A DNA stretch of 52,670 nt from Clostridia bacterium (GTDB lineage: Bacteria > Bacillota > Clostridia > Christensenellales > UBA1242), in contig JAFTYD010000039.1 of assembly GCA_017464845.1 (NCBI GenBank), forward strand, positions 1 through 52,670, given 5' to 3'. Made by a program: the position numbers and the translations under genes. The notes under the pieces were generated by a model. That model did not search any database and had not been told where the DNA came from. It saw nothing but the letters and a program-made list of their open reading frames with translations. Of the stretch, positions 24,875 to 33,739 are shown in pieces. Position 1 is the first letter of the stretch. Every line of letters starts with the position of its first letter.

Positions 24875-26596
24875 TTAAATTTCTTCTTCATTAATCATTT
24901 GTTTAAGTTCTGAAAGAAGATCTGTTAATGCAAGATTTACAGTTTCACCTGTTTCTCTTATTGTTATTTCAGCTTGTTGATTTTGTAATGTTTTTGGACT
25001 TATTATCACTCTTATTGGCATACCCATAAGTTCGCTATCAGTAAGTTTTGCGCCAGTTGAAATGTTTCTGTCATCGTATAAAACTTCAAAACCGTTTGCA
25101 ATTAAATTTTTATATATTTCTTCTGTTATAGTTTTTACATTTTCATCATCAATTCTAATTGGACAAAGATATATATGCCATGGAGCAATACTCATTGGCC
25201 ATACTAAACCTTTTGCATCACTTTTTTCTTCAGCGATACTTGCTAAACTTCTGCCAACTCCAATACCATAACAACCCATAATTGGTGTACATAATTCGCC
25301 GTCAGACATTTGAATTCTAAGTCCCATAACGTCTGTGTATTTTGTACCTAATTGGAAAATGTTACCAATTTCAATACCTCTTCTTACTTTTAATGGTTGT
25401 CCACATATTGAACATCTTTCACCTTCACATACTTTTGAAAAGTCATAGAATTTATCAACTTTTACATCTCTTGAAATACTCATATGTTTATAGTGATAAC
25501 CTTCTTTATTTGCTCCTGCAATAAAGTTTTCTAAACCTTCTAATGAATTATCAAAATATAAACTAAGTTCACATTCGTTAGAAATTGATTCTAAATTCAT
25601 AGGTCCAATATTACCCTTAACTAAACCAGAACCTTCCAAATCTTTTATAACAAGGTTTGATCCAACTATTTTTGAAAGTTTGATTTCGTTGATTTCTTTA
25701 TCTCCTCTAATAAAAGCAACAACAACTTTCTTTTCATCACCTATAACAGCATAGCATACAGCTTTACAAGTATATCTAGCGTCTATATTTTCAGCTTTAC
25801 AGATTTCTTCAATGGTTTTGTTATCACCAGTATAGAACTCTTCTAATTCTTTTATTTCTGTATGGTTTTTATCTAATATAGATGTAGCAACTTCCATATT
25901 AGCTTTGTAACCACAATCGTCACACATAACTATACTATCTTCACCTATGTCTGTAAGTAACATAAACTCATGAGCTACCTTGCCACCCATCATACCACTA
26001 TCAGATTTTACTGAAATAAAGTTTTTCATTCCAAGTCTTTTATAAATTCTTTCATAAGCTTCATGAACTTGATTGTAGTATTTTTCTAAGTCTTCTTGAG
26101 ATGTATGGAATGAGTAAGCATCTTTCATAGTAAATTCTCTAACTCTAATAAGACCAGCTCTTGGTCTTGGTTCGTCTCTAAACTTAGTTTGGATTTGATA
26201 AATCATAAATGGTAATTGATCATAACTCTTTACTGTATTAAGAGCACTATGAACAGCAGCTTCTTCATGTGTCATTCCAAGAACCATATCGTGATTGTTT
26301 CTATCCTTAAATCTAGCCATTTCTTCTTTGATAGAAGTATAGCGACCACTCATATCCCATAATTCTCTTGGCATAACAACTGGGAAAAGAACTTCTTGTC
26401 CACCAATTTTATCCATTTCTTCTCTAATTATGTTTTGTATTTTTAAACTAACTCTTTGTGCTGGAGGAAGAAGAGTATATATTCCTGCACTTACTTGTTT
26501 GATATAACCAGCTCTAAGTAAATAGATATGGCTTTTTATATTAACACCATTTGGTATATTTTTAAGTCTTTCACCTAATAATTTGCTAATTCTCAT
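24875..26596 (-). CDS. proS: Prolyl-tRNA synthetase, bacterial type
   Basis: A 573-residue class II synthetase. Motif 2 (FRDEPRPRAGLIRVREFTMKDA, near 140-162) and motif 3 (GCYGIGVGRSLASIAEE) flank the editing INS domain that removes mis-charged alanine, which accounts for the length. The C-terminal anticodon-binding domain contains YDDRNISTGAKLTDSELMG. It follows xseB with overlapping stop/start (TAATG) and a good AGGAGG site, and ends the asp23 operon. No T-box precedes it. Confidence 0.97.
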   Translation of the reverse strand: MRISKLLGERLKNIPNGVNIKSHIYLLRAGYIKQVSAGIYTLLPPAQRVSLKIQNIIREEMDKIGGQEVLFPVVMPRELWDMSGRYTSIKEEMARFKDRNNHDMVLGMTHEEAAVHSALNTVKSYDQLPFMIYQIQTKFRDEPRPRAGLIRVREFTMKDAYSFHTSQEDLEKYYNQVHEAYERIYKRLGMKNFISVKSDSGMMGGKVAHEFMLLTDIGEDSIVMCDDCGYKANMEVATSILDKNHTEIKELEEFYTGDNKTIEEICKAENIDARYTCKAVCYAVIGDEKKVVVAFIRGDKEINEIKLSKIVGSNLVIKDLEGSGLVKGNIGPMNLESISNECELSLYFDNSLEGLENFIAGANKEGYHYKHMSISRDVKVDKFYDFSKVCEGERCSICGQPLKVRRGIEIGNIFQLGTKYTDVMGLRIQMSDGELCTPIMGCYGIGVGRSLASIAEEKSDAKGLVWPMSIAPWHIYLCPIRIDDENVKTITEEIYKNLIANGFEVLYDDRNISTGAKLTDSELMGMPIRVIISPKTLQNQQAEITIRETGETVNLALTDLLSELKQMINEEEI

Positions 26597-26799
26597 TATA
26601 TTTCCTCCTCTGTCAACTTATCTAATTCTTCCTTAATTTCATAAATTTTACCAGAAATACCATTTAATTCTTTGTGACAAAATTTACAAAGTTCAAGTCC
26701 TCTTTCAAAAATTTCTTTTGATTGAGAAAGTGGAAGATTACCATTTTCTAATTTTTCAACTATTTCTTCTAGTTCTTTTATTGCTTCTTCGTATTTCAT
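26596..26799 (-). CDS. xseB: Exodeoxyribonuclease VII small subunit
   Basis: A 67-residue coiled-coil subunit: YEEAIKELEEIVEKLENGNL followed by PLSQSKEIFERGLELCKFC is the family pattern. It binds XseA to form the nuclease that degrades single-stranded DNA. It overlaps both xseA (4 bases) and proS (1 base). Confidence 0.96.
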   Translation of the reverse strand: MKYEEAIKELEEIVEKLENGNLPLSQSKEIFERGLELCKFCHKELNGISGKIYEIKEELDKLTEEEI

Positions 26800-27977
26800 A
26801 TGTTTCTCCTAATTGGTTTTGAAGTTATCATACCATCTTTCATATAAATTTCAATATCATTGTTAAAATCAATCTCATTAATATTTGATATTGATTTATT
26901 AGATTGTTCAATTTTTGCATAACCTCTATTCATAATTGCCATTGGATCTAATTTGTTTAAAGAAGTTTCAAGCAAATTAAATTTATGATTAAGGTTATTA
27001 ATGTAATTGATTGAATTGTTACTTAATAGATATTCTAACTTATCTAAGCGATTTTTATTTGTATCTATAATAGTTTCAATATTATCAAGTAAAGAATTTT
27101 TTAAATCTTCATTTTCTATTTGTTTATCTACAATATAGTTATTTATTTCATTTGCTAAATTTTTTATAATTTTTATAAATTTGCTTTTTTCATTGTCAAT
27201 TTCTATTGTTAATAGTTCAGCAGCAGCGCTTGGAGTTGGTGCTCTTAAATCAGAAACAAAATCTATTATTGTGTAGTCTGTTTCGTGTCCGACAGCTGAA
27301 ACGATTGGCTTTTTACAGTTGTATGTTGCTCTTGCTACTATTTCTGTGTTATATGCAGCCAAGTCTTCCATTGAACCGCCGCCTCTTGCAACAACAACAA
27401 CATCGATACCTTCATATTCTGACATTCTGTCAATTGCATGTGCGATTTCACATTCTGCACCATTTCCTTGAACCTTTGTTGGAAATAAAACTATATCAAC
27501 TTTATTATTTCTTCTTCTTGTTACATTTATTATATCTTGAATAACAGCACCTTCTTTTGAAGTTATAACTCCTATTCTCTTTATATCAGAAGGAATTGCT
27601 TTTTTATGTGCTTGGTCAAACAAACCTTCGCTTTCAAGTTTATTTTTAAGTTCAACAAATCTTTGATATAAAAGACCTAAACCATATTGTTCAATTTTAT
27701 TAACAATGAAATTAAACTTACCTTGTTTTGTGTAAAAATTAGGTGAGCCTGTAACAATTACAGTTTCACCTTCTTTTATTTCATCAAATAAAAATGAAAA
27801 GAAAGTAACACATGGTAAAGTTGCATTTTCATCTTTAACCGAAAAATATACAGCGCTTTTTGATTTAGAAACACCAAAAACTTCTCCAACAATTTTTATG
27901 TTATGGAGAAGTTCTTCTGCGTCAAATATTTGTTTGACATAATTATTAAATTGAGAAACTGATATTGTATCGTTCAT
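26796..27977 (-). CDS. xseA: Exodeoxyribonuclease VII large subunit
   Basis: A 393-residue catalytic subunit with an N-terminal OB fold (VSQFNNYVKQIFDAEELLHN; VYFSVKDENATLPCV) and the nuclease domain with VVARGGGSMEDLAAYN and GHETDYTIIDFVSDLRAPTP. The second half has the coiled coil that binds XseB. Length is close to usual, slightly short. It overlaps nusB by one base and xseB by four, so translation is coupled. Confidence 0.97.
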   Translation of the reverse strand: MNDTISVSQFNNYVKQIFDAEELLHNIKIVGEVFGVSKSKSAVYFSVKDENATLPCVTFFSFLFDEIKEGETVIVTGSPNFYTKQGKFNFIVNKIEQYGLGLLYQRFVELKNKLESEGLFDQAHKKAIPSDIKRIGVITSKEGAVIQDIINVTRRRNNKVDIVLFPTKVQGNGAECEIAHAIDRMSEYEGIDVVVVARGGGSMEDLAAYNTEIVARATYNCKKPIVSAVGHETDYTIIDFVSDLRAPTPSAAAELLTIEIDNEKSKFIKIIKNLANEINNYIVDKQIENEDLKNSLLDNIETIIDTNKNRLDKLEYLLSNNSINYINNLNHKFNLLETSLNKLDPMAIMNRGYAKIEQSNKSISNINEIDFNNDIEIYMKDGMITSKPIRRNI

Positions 27978-28372
27978 TATAAGTTTTCACCTTTTACAAT
28001 AGAAGATAAAATACCATTTATAAATTTATGACTTTTATCTGTAGAATATAATTTTGCTATTTCAAGAGTTTCATTAATAACAACTTGAGTTGGAGTTTTA
28101 ACATAAATAATTTCTGTTAAAGCAAGATATAATAAAGCTAAATCAATTTTATATAATCTTTCAAAGTCATAATTTATTAAATATTTTTTAATAGTATCAT
28201 TAATGCTACTTTCATTTTCTTTGAACAATGTAACTAATTCTTTTGCAAATTCTTGTTCATCTTCTTTTTTGAGTTCTAATATAAGTTCGTTGTCAAGTTC
28301 TTCTTCAACAGACTTATTGAAGATGCTTTCAAACATAAGAGCAAAAGCTTTTTCTCTAGCATTTCTTCTCAT
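27977..28372 (-). CDS. nusB: Transcription antitermination factor NusB
   Basis: A 131-residue helical protein that with NusE binds boxA of rRNA transcripts. MRRNAREKAFALMFESIF and TPTQVVINETLEIAKLYSTD followed by KSHKFINGILSSIVK are diagnostic. It overlaps asp23 by 4 bases; GGTGAT serves as binding site. Confidence 0.96.
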   Translation of the reverse strand: MRRNAREKAFALMFESIFNKSVEEELDNELILELKKEDEQEFAKELVTLFKENESSINDTIKKYLINYDFERLYKIDLALLYLALTEIIYVKTPTQVVINETLEIAKLYSTDKSHKFINGILSSIVKGENL

Positions 28373-28728
28373 ATAGCATCACCTACAATGGTATCCATAA
28401 TATGGATATTAATTGTTTTTGGTTTTATACCAACCATTGTTGCAAGACTATTTTTCACATTTTCTTGAATTTTGTAAGCAACATCAGGGACACTAATATT
28501 AGGATCAACATTAATATAAATGTCAACCGCAAGAGAACCATTTTCTTCAAATCTTATTTTTGTGCTTTCATCTTTTTTAGAAGCAAAAATCTTTTTTAAA
28601 AAACTTTTTTTTGTATAACTTTCAACACCATTGATCTCTCTTGTTGCGAGATTGATAATTGAAGTTAAAACGCTTCTATCACAAGTGATTTTTCCTTTTC
28701 TATCTGTGGTATTTGAATTGTTAGCCAT
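28369..28728 (-). CDS. Asp23/Gls24 family protein
   Basis: A 119-residue member of the Asp23 (YqhY-like) family of small envelope-stress or lipid-related proteins. Family features: DRSVLTSIINLATREINGVE, then VDIYINVDPNISVPDVAYKI and VKNSLATMVGIKPKTINIHI. In Bacillus yqhY lies between accBC and nusB and has been tied to acetyl-CoA carboxylase; here accBC are absent and the gene follows spoIIIAH directly. A separate promoter precedes it. AGGAG lies 7 bases before the ATG. Confidence 0.9.
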   Translation of the reverse strand: MANNSNTTDRKGKITCDRSVLTSIINLATREINGVESYTKKSFLKKIFASKKDESTKIRFEENGSLAVDIYINVDPNISVPDVAYKIQENVKNSLATMVGIKPKTINIHIMDTIVGDAI

Positions 28729-28750
28729 AGATTACTCCTTAATACATTTT

Positions 28751-28779
28751 ATTATACCACTGTTTTTATATTTTTGCAA
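28751..28779 (-). promoter_or_regulatory. Vegetative promoter of asp23-nusB-xseAB-proS
   Basis: On the - strand: TTGCAA (28774-28779), 17-bp spacer, TATAAT (28751-28756). The -35 box directly follows the spoIIIAH stop codon, so housekeeping genes can be expressed without the sporulation operon. Confidence 0.75.
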
Positions 28780-29253
28780 TTATTCTACTGGAATAATTTT
28801 AATATTTTTAATATCTGTTTTAAGTTGTTGTTGAACTATTGAAACTATTTGAGCAACCTCTGTTGAGGCAAGTTCTTTTGCTTGAACAACAACATTTACA
28901 TTGTTTCCATTCATTGTAATAACACAGTCAGAGAAACCTTTTGCTTTTATTAATGATTCAACGACAAGTTCTGTTTCCATTTGTGAGATTAAATCAAGTT
29001 TAGCTTGTTGAGCTGTTGTAATTGCATCTGTTGTAGATGCTGAACTTTCAATAATAGCATCGTAATATAAAATAGCTTGATCTCTTGAAGTTTCTCTATC
29101 GGTTCTATAAGTTGCAAAGTAACTTGCTGTTGTTTGAATATTGTTTGATGATGTTTTTGTTACCTGATTGTTTAATACAACATTTAAATATGCAGTTACA
29201 CCAAGTAAGATAATCATAAAAGATAAAATAATGATTTTTGTTCTTTTTTTCAT
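28780..29253 (-). CDS. spoIIIAH: Stage III sporulation protein AH
   Basis: A 157-residue mother-cell membrane protein that meets SpoIIQ across the intermembrane space, forming the feeding-tube channel. One N-terminal span (about 8-26), then a long helical/ring-building-motif domain (FATYRTDRETSRDQAILYYD; QMETELVVESLIKAKGFSDC). Somewhat shorter than Bacillus SpoIIIAH because the linker after the span is short. AAGGAG precedes the ATG. It is the last gene of the spoIIIA run. Confidence 0.92.
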   Translation of the reverse strand: MKKRTKIIILSFMIILLGVTAYLNVVLNNQVTKTSSNNIQTTASYFATYRTDRETSRDQAILYYDAIIESSASTTDAITTAQQAKLDLISQMETELVVESLIKAKGFSDCVITMNGNNVNVVVQAKELASTEVAQIVSIVQQQLKTDIKNIKIIPVE

Positions 29254-29307
29254 AAAAAAGCTCCTTTTTTTTGTAAAAATTGTTATTTTTTCACTATTAT
29301 TTTAATT

Positions 29308-29859
29308 TTAACTTCCACTTAAAATAGTAATATTTGAATTTGAAACATTAAGTACAGTTTGAATTGCTGATAAAATTTTTAATTTTAGCCCAGCATCTTC
29401 AGCTCCTTTTGCTACAACAACCACCCCCTTTATTTTTGGATAAATCTCTTGATTTACAAGAGGTTCGTTTGAAACCATGACCACTGTTGTAGTTGTGATA
29501 GTTGTACTGGTTGAGCCGTTTGTTGAAGTCTTGGTTTCTTCTTCTGTTACATATTCATATCCAAATCCTGATTCAAGAGTTATGATTACATCAACATCAT
29601 CTACTCCTGAAATTTTAGATAATACATTACATAACTTATTCTCAAGGTAGTCCACATATTCCAAAGTAGATGAAAATGTTTGTTCTGAATTTTCGTTTAT
29701 AATTTCTTTATTTTTTTTAGTTGTTGAAAAACAATTTATATAAACAACAAAAATAAAAATTACACACAATATACCACAATAAATTTCAATGTGTTTTATG
29801 CTTTTAAATTTAGTCCACAAGATTTTTAGTTTGTCCATAATTTTATTCATTAAAAACAA
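29308..29859 (-). CDS. spoIIIAG: Stage III sporulation protein AG
   Basis: A 183-residue single-span membrane protein (span about 25-45) whose extracytoplasmic ring-building domain assembles into the large SpoIIIAG ring of the channel. The segment YLENKLCNVLSKISGVDDVD followed by VIITLESG is typical; KIKGVVVVAKGAEDAGLKLK is the conserved closing region. A Thr/Ser-rich loop (TSTNGSTSTTITTTTVV) interrupts the domain. The start codon is uncertain: TTG at 29859 is well spaced from GAGGAG, with ATG codons at 29850 and 29838. It overlaps spoIIIAF by 17 bases. Confidence 0.9.
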   Translation of the reverse strand: MFLMNKIMDKLKILWTKFKSIKHIEIYCGILCVIFIFVVYINCFSTTKKNKEIINENSEQTFSSTLEYVDYLENKLCNVLSKISGVDDVDVIITLESGFGYEYVTEEETKTSTNGSTSTTITTTTVVMVSNEPLVNQEIYPKIKGVVVVAKGAEDAGLKLKILSAIQTVLNVSNSNITILSGS

Positions 29860-30340
29860 TTAACTCCTCACTTATTGAAACATAAGCTTGTACAACTTTT
29901 TTAATTTCGACTTTTACTTCTATAATATCTTTATGCTCTTGATTTTTATTTATGACTAATGATGACAAATCAACATATACACCTTCTACTATGTATGGTG
30001 ATTCAAATATATTTGCATTAATTGAAATTGTTATTTTTTCGTAACCTTTTTTTTCTAAAGAATCTATAATTAATTTTTCAAGTTTTGAAATTTTATTAAT
30101 GTTGTTTTGATATAGAAAATCTTCTTGCAATTGTACATCTGAAGTGTAAAAAGATAATTTTATATTTTCAGTTTTTAGTAATTTTGGAATTGGAATAATT
30201 ATTGTTAAAACAATTATGAATGAAAAAATAGTTTTGACGTATTTGTTCATTTGACCTTCTGGTAAAATTAATTCAGTAAGTACAGATAATGTTATAACTC
30301 CAGCTATACTAAGTATCCATGAAGAAATTAGATTTGTCAT
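29843..30340 (-). CDS. spoIIIAF: Stage III sporulation protein AF
   Basis: A 165-residue protein with two N-terminal spans (about 5-22 and 33-50; LILPEGQMNKYVKTIFSFII is the family hallmark) and an extracytoplasmic domain. Part of the SpoIIIA-SpoIIQ complex. GGTGA precedes the ATG. Length is slightly below that of Bacillus. Confidence 0.9.
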   Translation of the reverse strand: MTNLISSWILSIAGVITLSVLTELILPEGQMNKYVKTIFSFIIVLTIIIPIPKLLKTENIKLSFYTSDVQLQEDFLYQNNINKISKLEKLIIDSLEKKGYEKITISINANIFESPYIVEGVYVDLSSLVINKNQEHKDIIEVKVEIKKVVQAYVSISEELIVFNE

Positions 30341-30347
30341 AATTCAC

Positions 30348-31574
30348 CTATCCCAAATTTGCTGAACACATAACAAGTCCAACTAAAATTATGTACATAA
30401 AGCTTACACCAACAATTAAAGCAACAAGCATTGACATATTTTTTGAAATATCAGAAACAAAAGAGGCTATTTTTTTATCCCCAAGAGGTTCTATGATTGC
30501 AGCAATAAGCTTTAATGCAAGCATAAATATAATTAATTCAATAATTGGACTTATTATTGTTGCAAATATTAAAAATAAACCAGCTACTCCAAGAGCATTT
30601 TTAATTAATACACTGCTTGCTAAAATTATATTAAAACCATCAGAGACGTAGTTACCTAATATTGGAATATAACTTTTTATTACAAATTTTGCAGTACGGA
30701 TAGATAAACCATCAACTGTACTTGCAGAAATTCCTTGTAGCGAAGCAAATCCTATAAAAATAGTAAATATAAAACCAATTGTCCATTTAAATAAACTATT
30801 AAAAAATTTTATAAATTTTTCAAGTTTTATATTATTAGACATATTTGATACTAAACTAAAAACGATTGAAAATATAAATATAGGCATTAAAACATAATTA
30901 AAAATACTAAGAATAATTTTACTTATTAAAGCAAAAGTTGGTTGATATACTGAAACAGAAACAGTTCCACCTATTGCTGTTAGCATGGTTAAAAGAATTG
31001 GAAAAATAATTTCCATTTGATTGTTAATCGTATTTATTGTATCTCCTGTCATTTTTATCATGGAAACAAGAGTTGAACCTAATAATACAACAATAAATCC
31101 ATAAGTAACAAAATGAACAATATTACTAATTGATTTTCCGTTTGACATAGGTTTTAAATTTTCAATCATACCACCCATTACAGCAACAGCAATTACAGTT
31201 GCTACAATAGGAATATAAGAAGAAATATTTTTGAATAAAACATTTACAATAATATCAAAAAAATCATTAGCATTGTCAGTTACTTCTCCTGATAAAATTG
31301 TTTTAACTTTATCCAAAAAACTTTCATTCATAAAAACTTGTTTTCCTGTTTTTTCTAAATTATCTAACAATTTTTCAATATTTTCAAAGTTAAGTTTATT
31401 GAGTTGAGATGATATTTCGTTTTGAATTTCTTCTTGTGTTTCATTTTGTGTTTCATTGGTTGCAAATGCAGTATTTGAAGTGATATTTTGTTTAAAAAAT
31501 GATAAAAATGGTGAAAAAACAATAAAAATTATTAAAAAAAAGATAAAAATTAGTTTTATTTTAATATTTTTCAT
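30348..31574 (-). CDS. spoIIIAE: Stage III sporulation protein AE
   Basis: A 408-residue polytopic membrane protein with a signal-peptide-like N-terminus (about 6-28), an extracytoplasmic stretch, and about eight spans; VTYGFIVVLLGSTLVSMIKM and KFVIKSYIPILGNYVSDGFN are conserved. It is thought to be part of the channel's export core. Start and spoIIIAD stop overlap as ATGA, with no clear ribosome binding site, so it is probably coupled to spoIIIAD. Confidence 0.93.
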   Translation of the reverse strand: MKNIKIKLIFIFFLIIFIVFSPFLSFFKQNITSNTAFATNETQNETQEEIQNEISSQLNKLNFENIEKLLDNLEKTGKQVFMNESFLDKVKTILSGEVTDNANDFFDIIVNVLFKNISSYIPIVATVIAVAVMGGMIENLKPMSNGKSISNIVHFVTYGFIVVLLGSTLVSMIKMTGDTINTINNQMEIIFPILLTMLTAIGGTVSVSVYQPTFALISKIILSIFNYVLMPIFIFSIVFSLVSNMSNNIKLEKFIKFFNSLFKWTIGFIFTIFIGFASLQGISASTVDGLSIRTAKFVIKSYIPILGNYVSDGFNIILASSVLIKNALGVAGLFLIFATIISPIIELIIFMLALKLIAAIIEPLGDKKIASFVSDISKNMSMLVALIVGVSFMYIILVGLVMCSANLG

Positions 31575-31963
31575 GTTGGTAACAAGTCCATTACAATTTG
31601 AAGAATTGAAGTAATTATTGGGATAGACATTACCATTATTACTATTTTTCCACCTATCAAAACTTTATCTCCTAAACTACTATTTCCTGTATCATTACAC
31701 ATACTTGTTGTAAATTCAGTTAAATATGCTATTCCAACAATTTTTAATATTAAAGTAAAAAGTGAGCCGTTTAGTCCTGTTTTTTCTATTATAGAATTAA
31801 ATGTATTAAAGATTGATGTTAGATAATTTATGATTAAGTATAAAACAATAACTCCACCTGTAAAACCAATTATTACTGCAAAATCAGGTTTTGTTGGTTT
31901 TATAAGAAGAGTTCCAAAACAAGTTATTCCAGCTATACCGATTACTTTATATAAAGTTTCCAT
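31571..31963 (-). CDS. spoIIIAD: Stage III sporulation protein AD
   Basis: A 130-residue protein with four membrane spans; KPTKPDFAVIIGFTGGVIVL, LFTLILKIVGIAYLTEFTTS and MCNDTGNSSLGDKVLIGGKI are hallmarks. With SpoIIIAC it resembles components of the stator/export part of the SpoIIIA complex. Overlaps spoIIIAE by 4 bases. Confidence 0.94.
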   Translation of the reverse strand: METLYKVIGIAGITCFGTLLIKPTKPDFAVIIGFTGGVIVLYLIINYLTSIFNTFNSIIEKTGLNGSLFTLILKIVGIAYLTEFTTSMCNDTGNSSLGDKVLIGGKIVIMVMSIPIITSILQIVMDLLPT

Positions 31964-31976
31964 ACATATTTCCTTA

Positions 31977-32171
31977 TTAAAAACTAAACATTGTTCTTAT
32001 TGTTTCAAAAAGTTGTGCGATTAAATTTAAAATCATTATGAGTACAATAATTACTCCAGCAAGTGTTGATAAAGTTGCAATATCATCTTTTCCAGAGTTC
32101 TTTAATATTTGACCAATAACTGCCGTAAGAATTCCTATTGCTGCAATTTTAAATATTATTTCAACATCCAT
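31977..32171 (-). CDS. spoIIIAC: Stage III sporulation protein AC
   Basis: A 64-residue protein with two membrane spans: IFKIAAIGILTAVIGQILKN, then SGKDDIATLSTLAGVIIVL. Length and motif match the family exactly. It lies 12 bases after spoIIIAB. Confidence 0.95.
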   Translation of the reverse strand: MDVEIIFKIAAIGILTAVIGQILKNSGKDDIATLSTLAGVIIVLIMILNLIAQLFETIRTMFSF

Positions 32172-32183
32172 TTTGTATTCCTT

Positions 32184-32681
32184 TTAAATTAATATAACTA
32201 AAATAAACAGACCAATAATTAGTCCAAGTTTAAGAGAAAGACTTCCATATTTTTTATTTTCATTTTCAGCTTTTATCTTTATCTCTTCAAACTTAGCTAT
32301 AAAATTTTTAAGTTCTTTTGTTTGATTTTCAACATCGCTTCTACCTAAATTTTTAAAAAATAAAAATATTAAATCTTGTTCTTCTTTTTTTAATATACCT
32401 GCATTTTTAAATAGTTCTTCTTTTTTAAGTTCTTTTGGATTATCTAAGTATTTTAAAAATTCTTGATCAATACCAAGAAGATTTTTTTTTGTTTTTTCAT
32501 CGTAATTATTTATTAACTTTTTTAATCTTTCTCTTGAGTAATTTATTTCTATATCCAAGTTTTGACATAATAATATAAGAGATTTAAAAAATTTTAATCT
32601 ATTTACATATCTTTGTGAAAAATAATAACCAATTAATATACAAAGAAAAAACAGAATAATCATTATTAACCATTTAATCAT
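32184..32681 (-). CDS. spoIIIAB: Stage III sporulation protein AB
   Basis: A 165-residue protein with one span at each end (about 3-20 and 148-164) and a helical middle, resembling a GspF-type platform half. LSLKLGLIIGLFILVIL at the C-terminus is typical. The middle is divergent and lysine-rich. It lies between spoIIIAA and spoIIIAC. Confidence 0.9.
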   Translation of the reverse strand: MIKWLIMIILFFLCILIGYYFSQRYVNRLKFFKSLILLCQNLDIEINYSRERLKKLINNYDEKTKKNLLGIDQEFLKYLDNPKELKKEELFKNAGILKKEEQDLIFLFFKNLGRSDVENQTKELKNFIAKFEEIKIKAENENKKYGSLSLKLGLIIGLFILVILI

Positions 32682-32697
32682 ATTAACTCCCTAGATT

Positions 32698-33594
32698 TTA
32701 ATGTAGTCGAGAGAAATTTTCGTTATAAATACCTTCGTAAGTTCCTGGACCATTTCTACTTGATAACACCACATACCTTTTAAAAATTTTTTCTTTAATA
32801 ACTTTATTAAAAGATTCCTTTTTCAAAAATGTTTCAATTGAATCAGCGTGAGTTGAAGCAAGTAAGTTTACGCCACAATTTACTGCATATAAAATTGCTT
32901 CTATATCTTCTAATTCATTTAATTCATCTGTTACAATAATGTTTGGAGATAAAGTTCTTATACCATTTTCAAAACCAACTTTTTTTCTTGCAAAACAAAT
33001 CTTATCAGAGAAATTACCAATTGTAGACCCTATGTCAAGTTCTCCTCTTTCATCTAGAACTAAAATATTTAATGCAATATTTCTTTCTGATAATTGACAA
33101 ATAAAATCTCTTAAAAATGTAGTTTTTCCACAACCTGGTGGAGAAATTATTAATGTATTTTGAACTTTATTTTCATTAACAATTGAATTAAAAGCAGAAA
33201 GTGAACAATTTTTGATATGGTGAGGAATTCTTATATTAACACTAGTAAAATTATTCATTGTTTTTATTGTTTTATTGTCTTCGATAACACTTCCACCTAT
33301 ACCTATTCTTATTCCACCCTTTGTAACAAGAAAACCTTGTTTTATTTGTTCATTAACTGAATATAAAGAACATTCGCTTGCTCTAAAAATAATATCTTCA
33401 ACCATTATTTTTGTAGCTTTTATAGCATTATTTAAATTCGATGATAAACCATTTTCAGAAAGAAAATATGCTTGTCCATTTATATTTATAACAATAGGTT
33501 TATCTGCTCTAATTCTTATTTCATTTATAACTTTATAATTGATTTTGTTATTAATAATTTTTGAAATATTTTCTGGCAAAATATTTTCAAGCAT
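32698..33594 (-). CDS. spoIIIAA: Stage III sporulation protein AA (ATPase)
   Basis: A 298-residue secretion-type ATPase that powers the SpoIIIA channel. Walker A is in LIISPPGCGKTTFLRDF, Walker B in LVLDERGELD, and VTDELNELEDIEAI and LLASTHADSIETFLK are the further conserved blocks. The frame is open for 66 more codons upstream, but AAGGAGG five bases before the ATG at 33594 fixes the start and the extra part has no homology. This is the first gene of the operon; a CATATAAA string at 33614-33621 could be part of a sigma-E type -10 box but the -35 is unclear. Confidence 0.95.
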   Translation of the reverse strand: MLENILPENISKIINNKINYKVINEIRIRADKPIVININGQAYFLSENGLSSNLNNAIKATKIMVEDIIFRASECSLYSVNEQIKQGFLVTKGGIRIGIGGSVIEDNKTIKTMNNFTSVNIRIPHHIKNCSLSAFNSIVNENKVQNTLIISPPGCGKTTFLRDFICQLSERNIALNILVLDERGELDIGSTIGNFSDKICFARKKVGFENGIRTLSPNIIVTDELNELEDIEAILYAVNCGVNLLASTHADSIETFLKKESFNKVIKEKIFKRYVVLSSRNGPGTYEGIYNENFSRLH

Positions 33595-33689
33595 ACTTTC
33601 CTCCTTATAAAAATTTATATGATATAAAGATAATAAAGATAATATATAACTTTTTATTTTATTGTCGATATTGGTCAAAAAAAGTATTG

Positions 33690-33718
33690 TTGACAGTAAG
33701 ATGTGTTTGTGGTATAAT
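33690..33718 (+). promoter_or_regulatory. Perfect consensus promoter of an orphan gene
   Basis: TTGACA (33690-33695), 17-bp spacer, TATAAT (33713-33718). This is the only pair in the window with both hexamers perfect. The leader is about 15-20 bases and has GGAGG. Confidence 0.85.
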
Positions 33719-33739
33719 AATAAAAATTTTGGAGGAATT

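Noticed and set aside
33606..33650. Sigma-E promoter of spoIIIA
   Set aside because: A CATATAAA string is present, but no convincing -35 partner at the right distance, so I did not list it as a feature.
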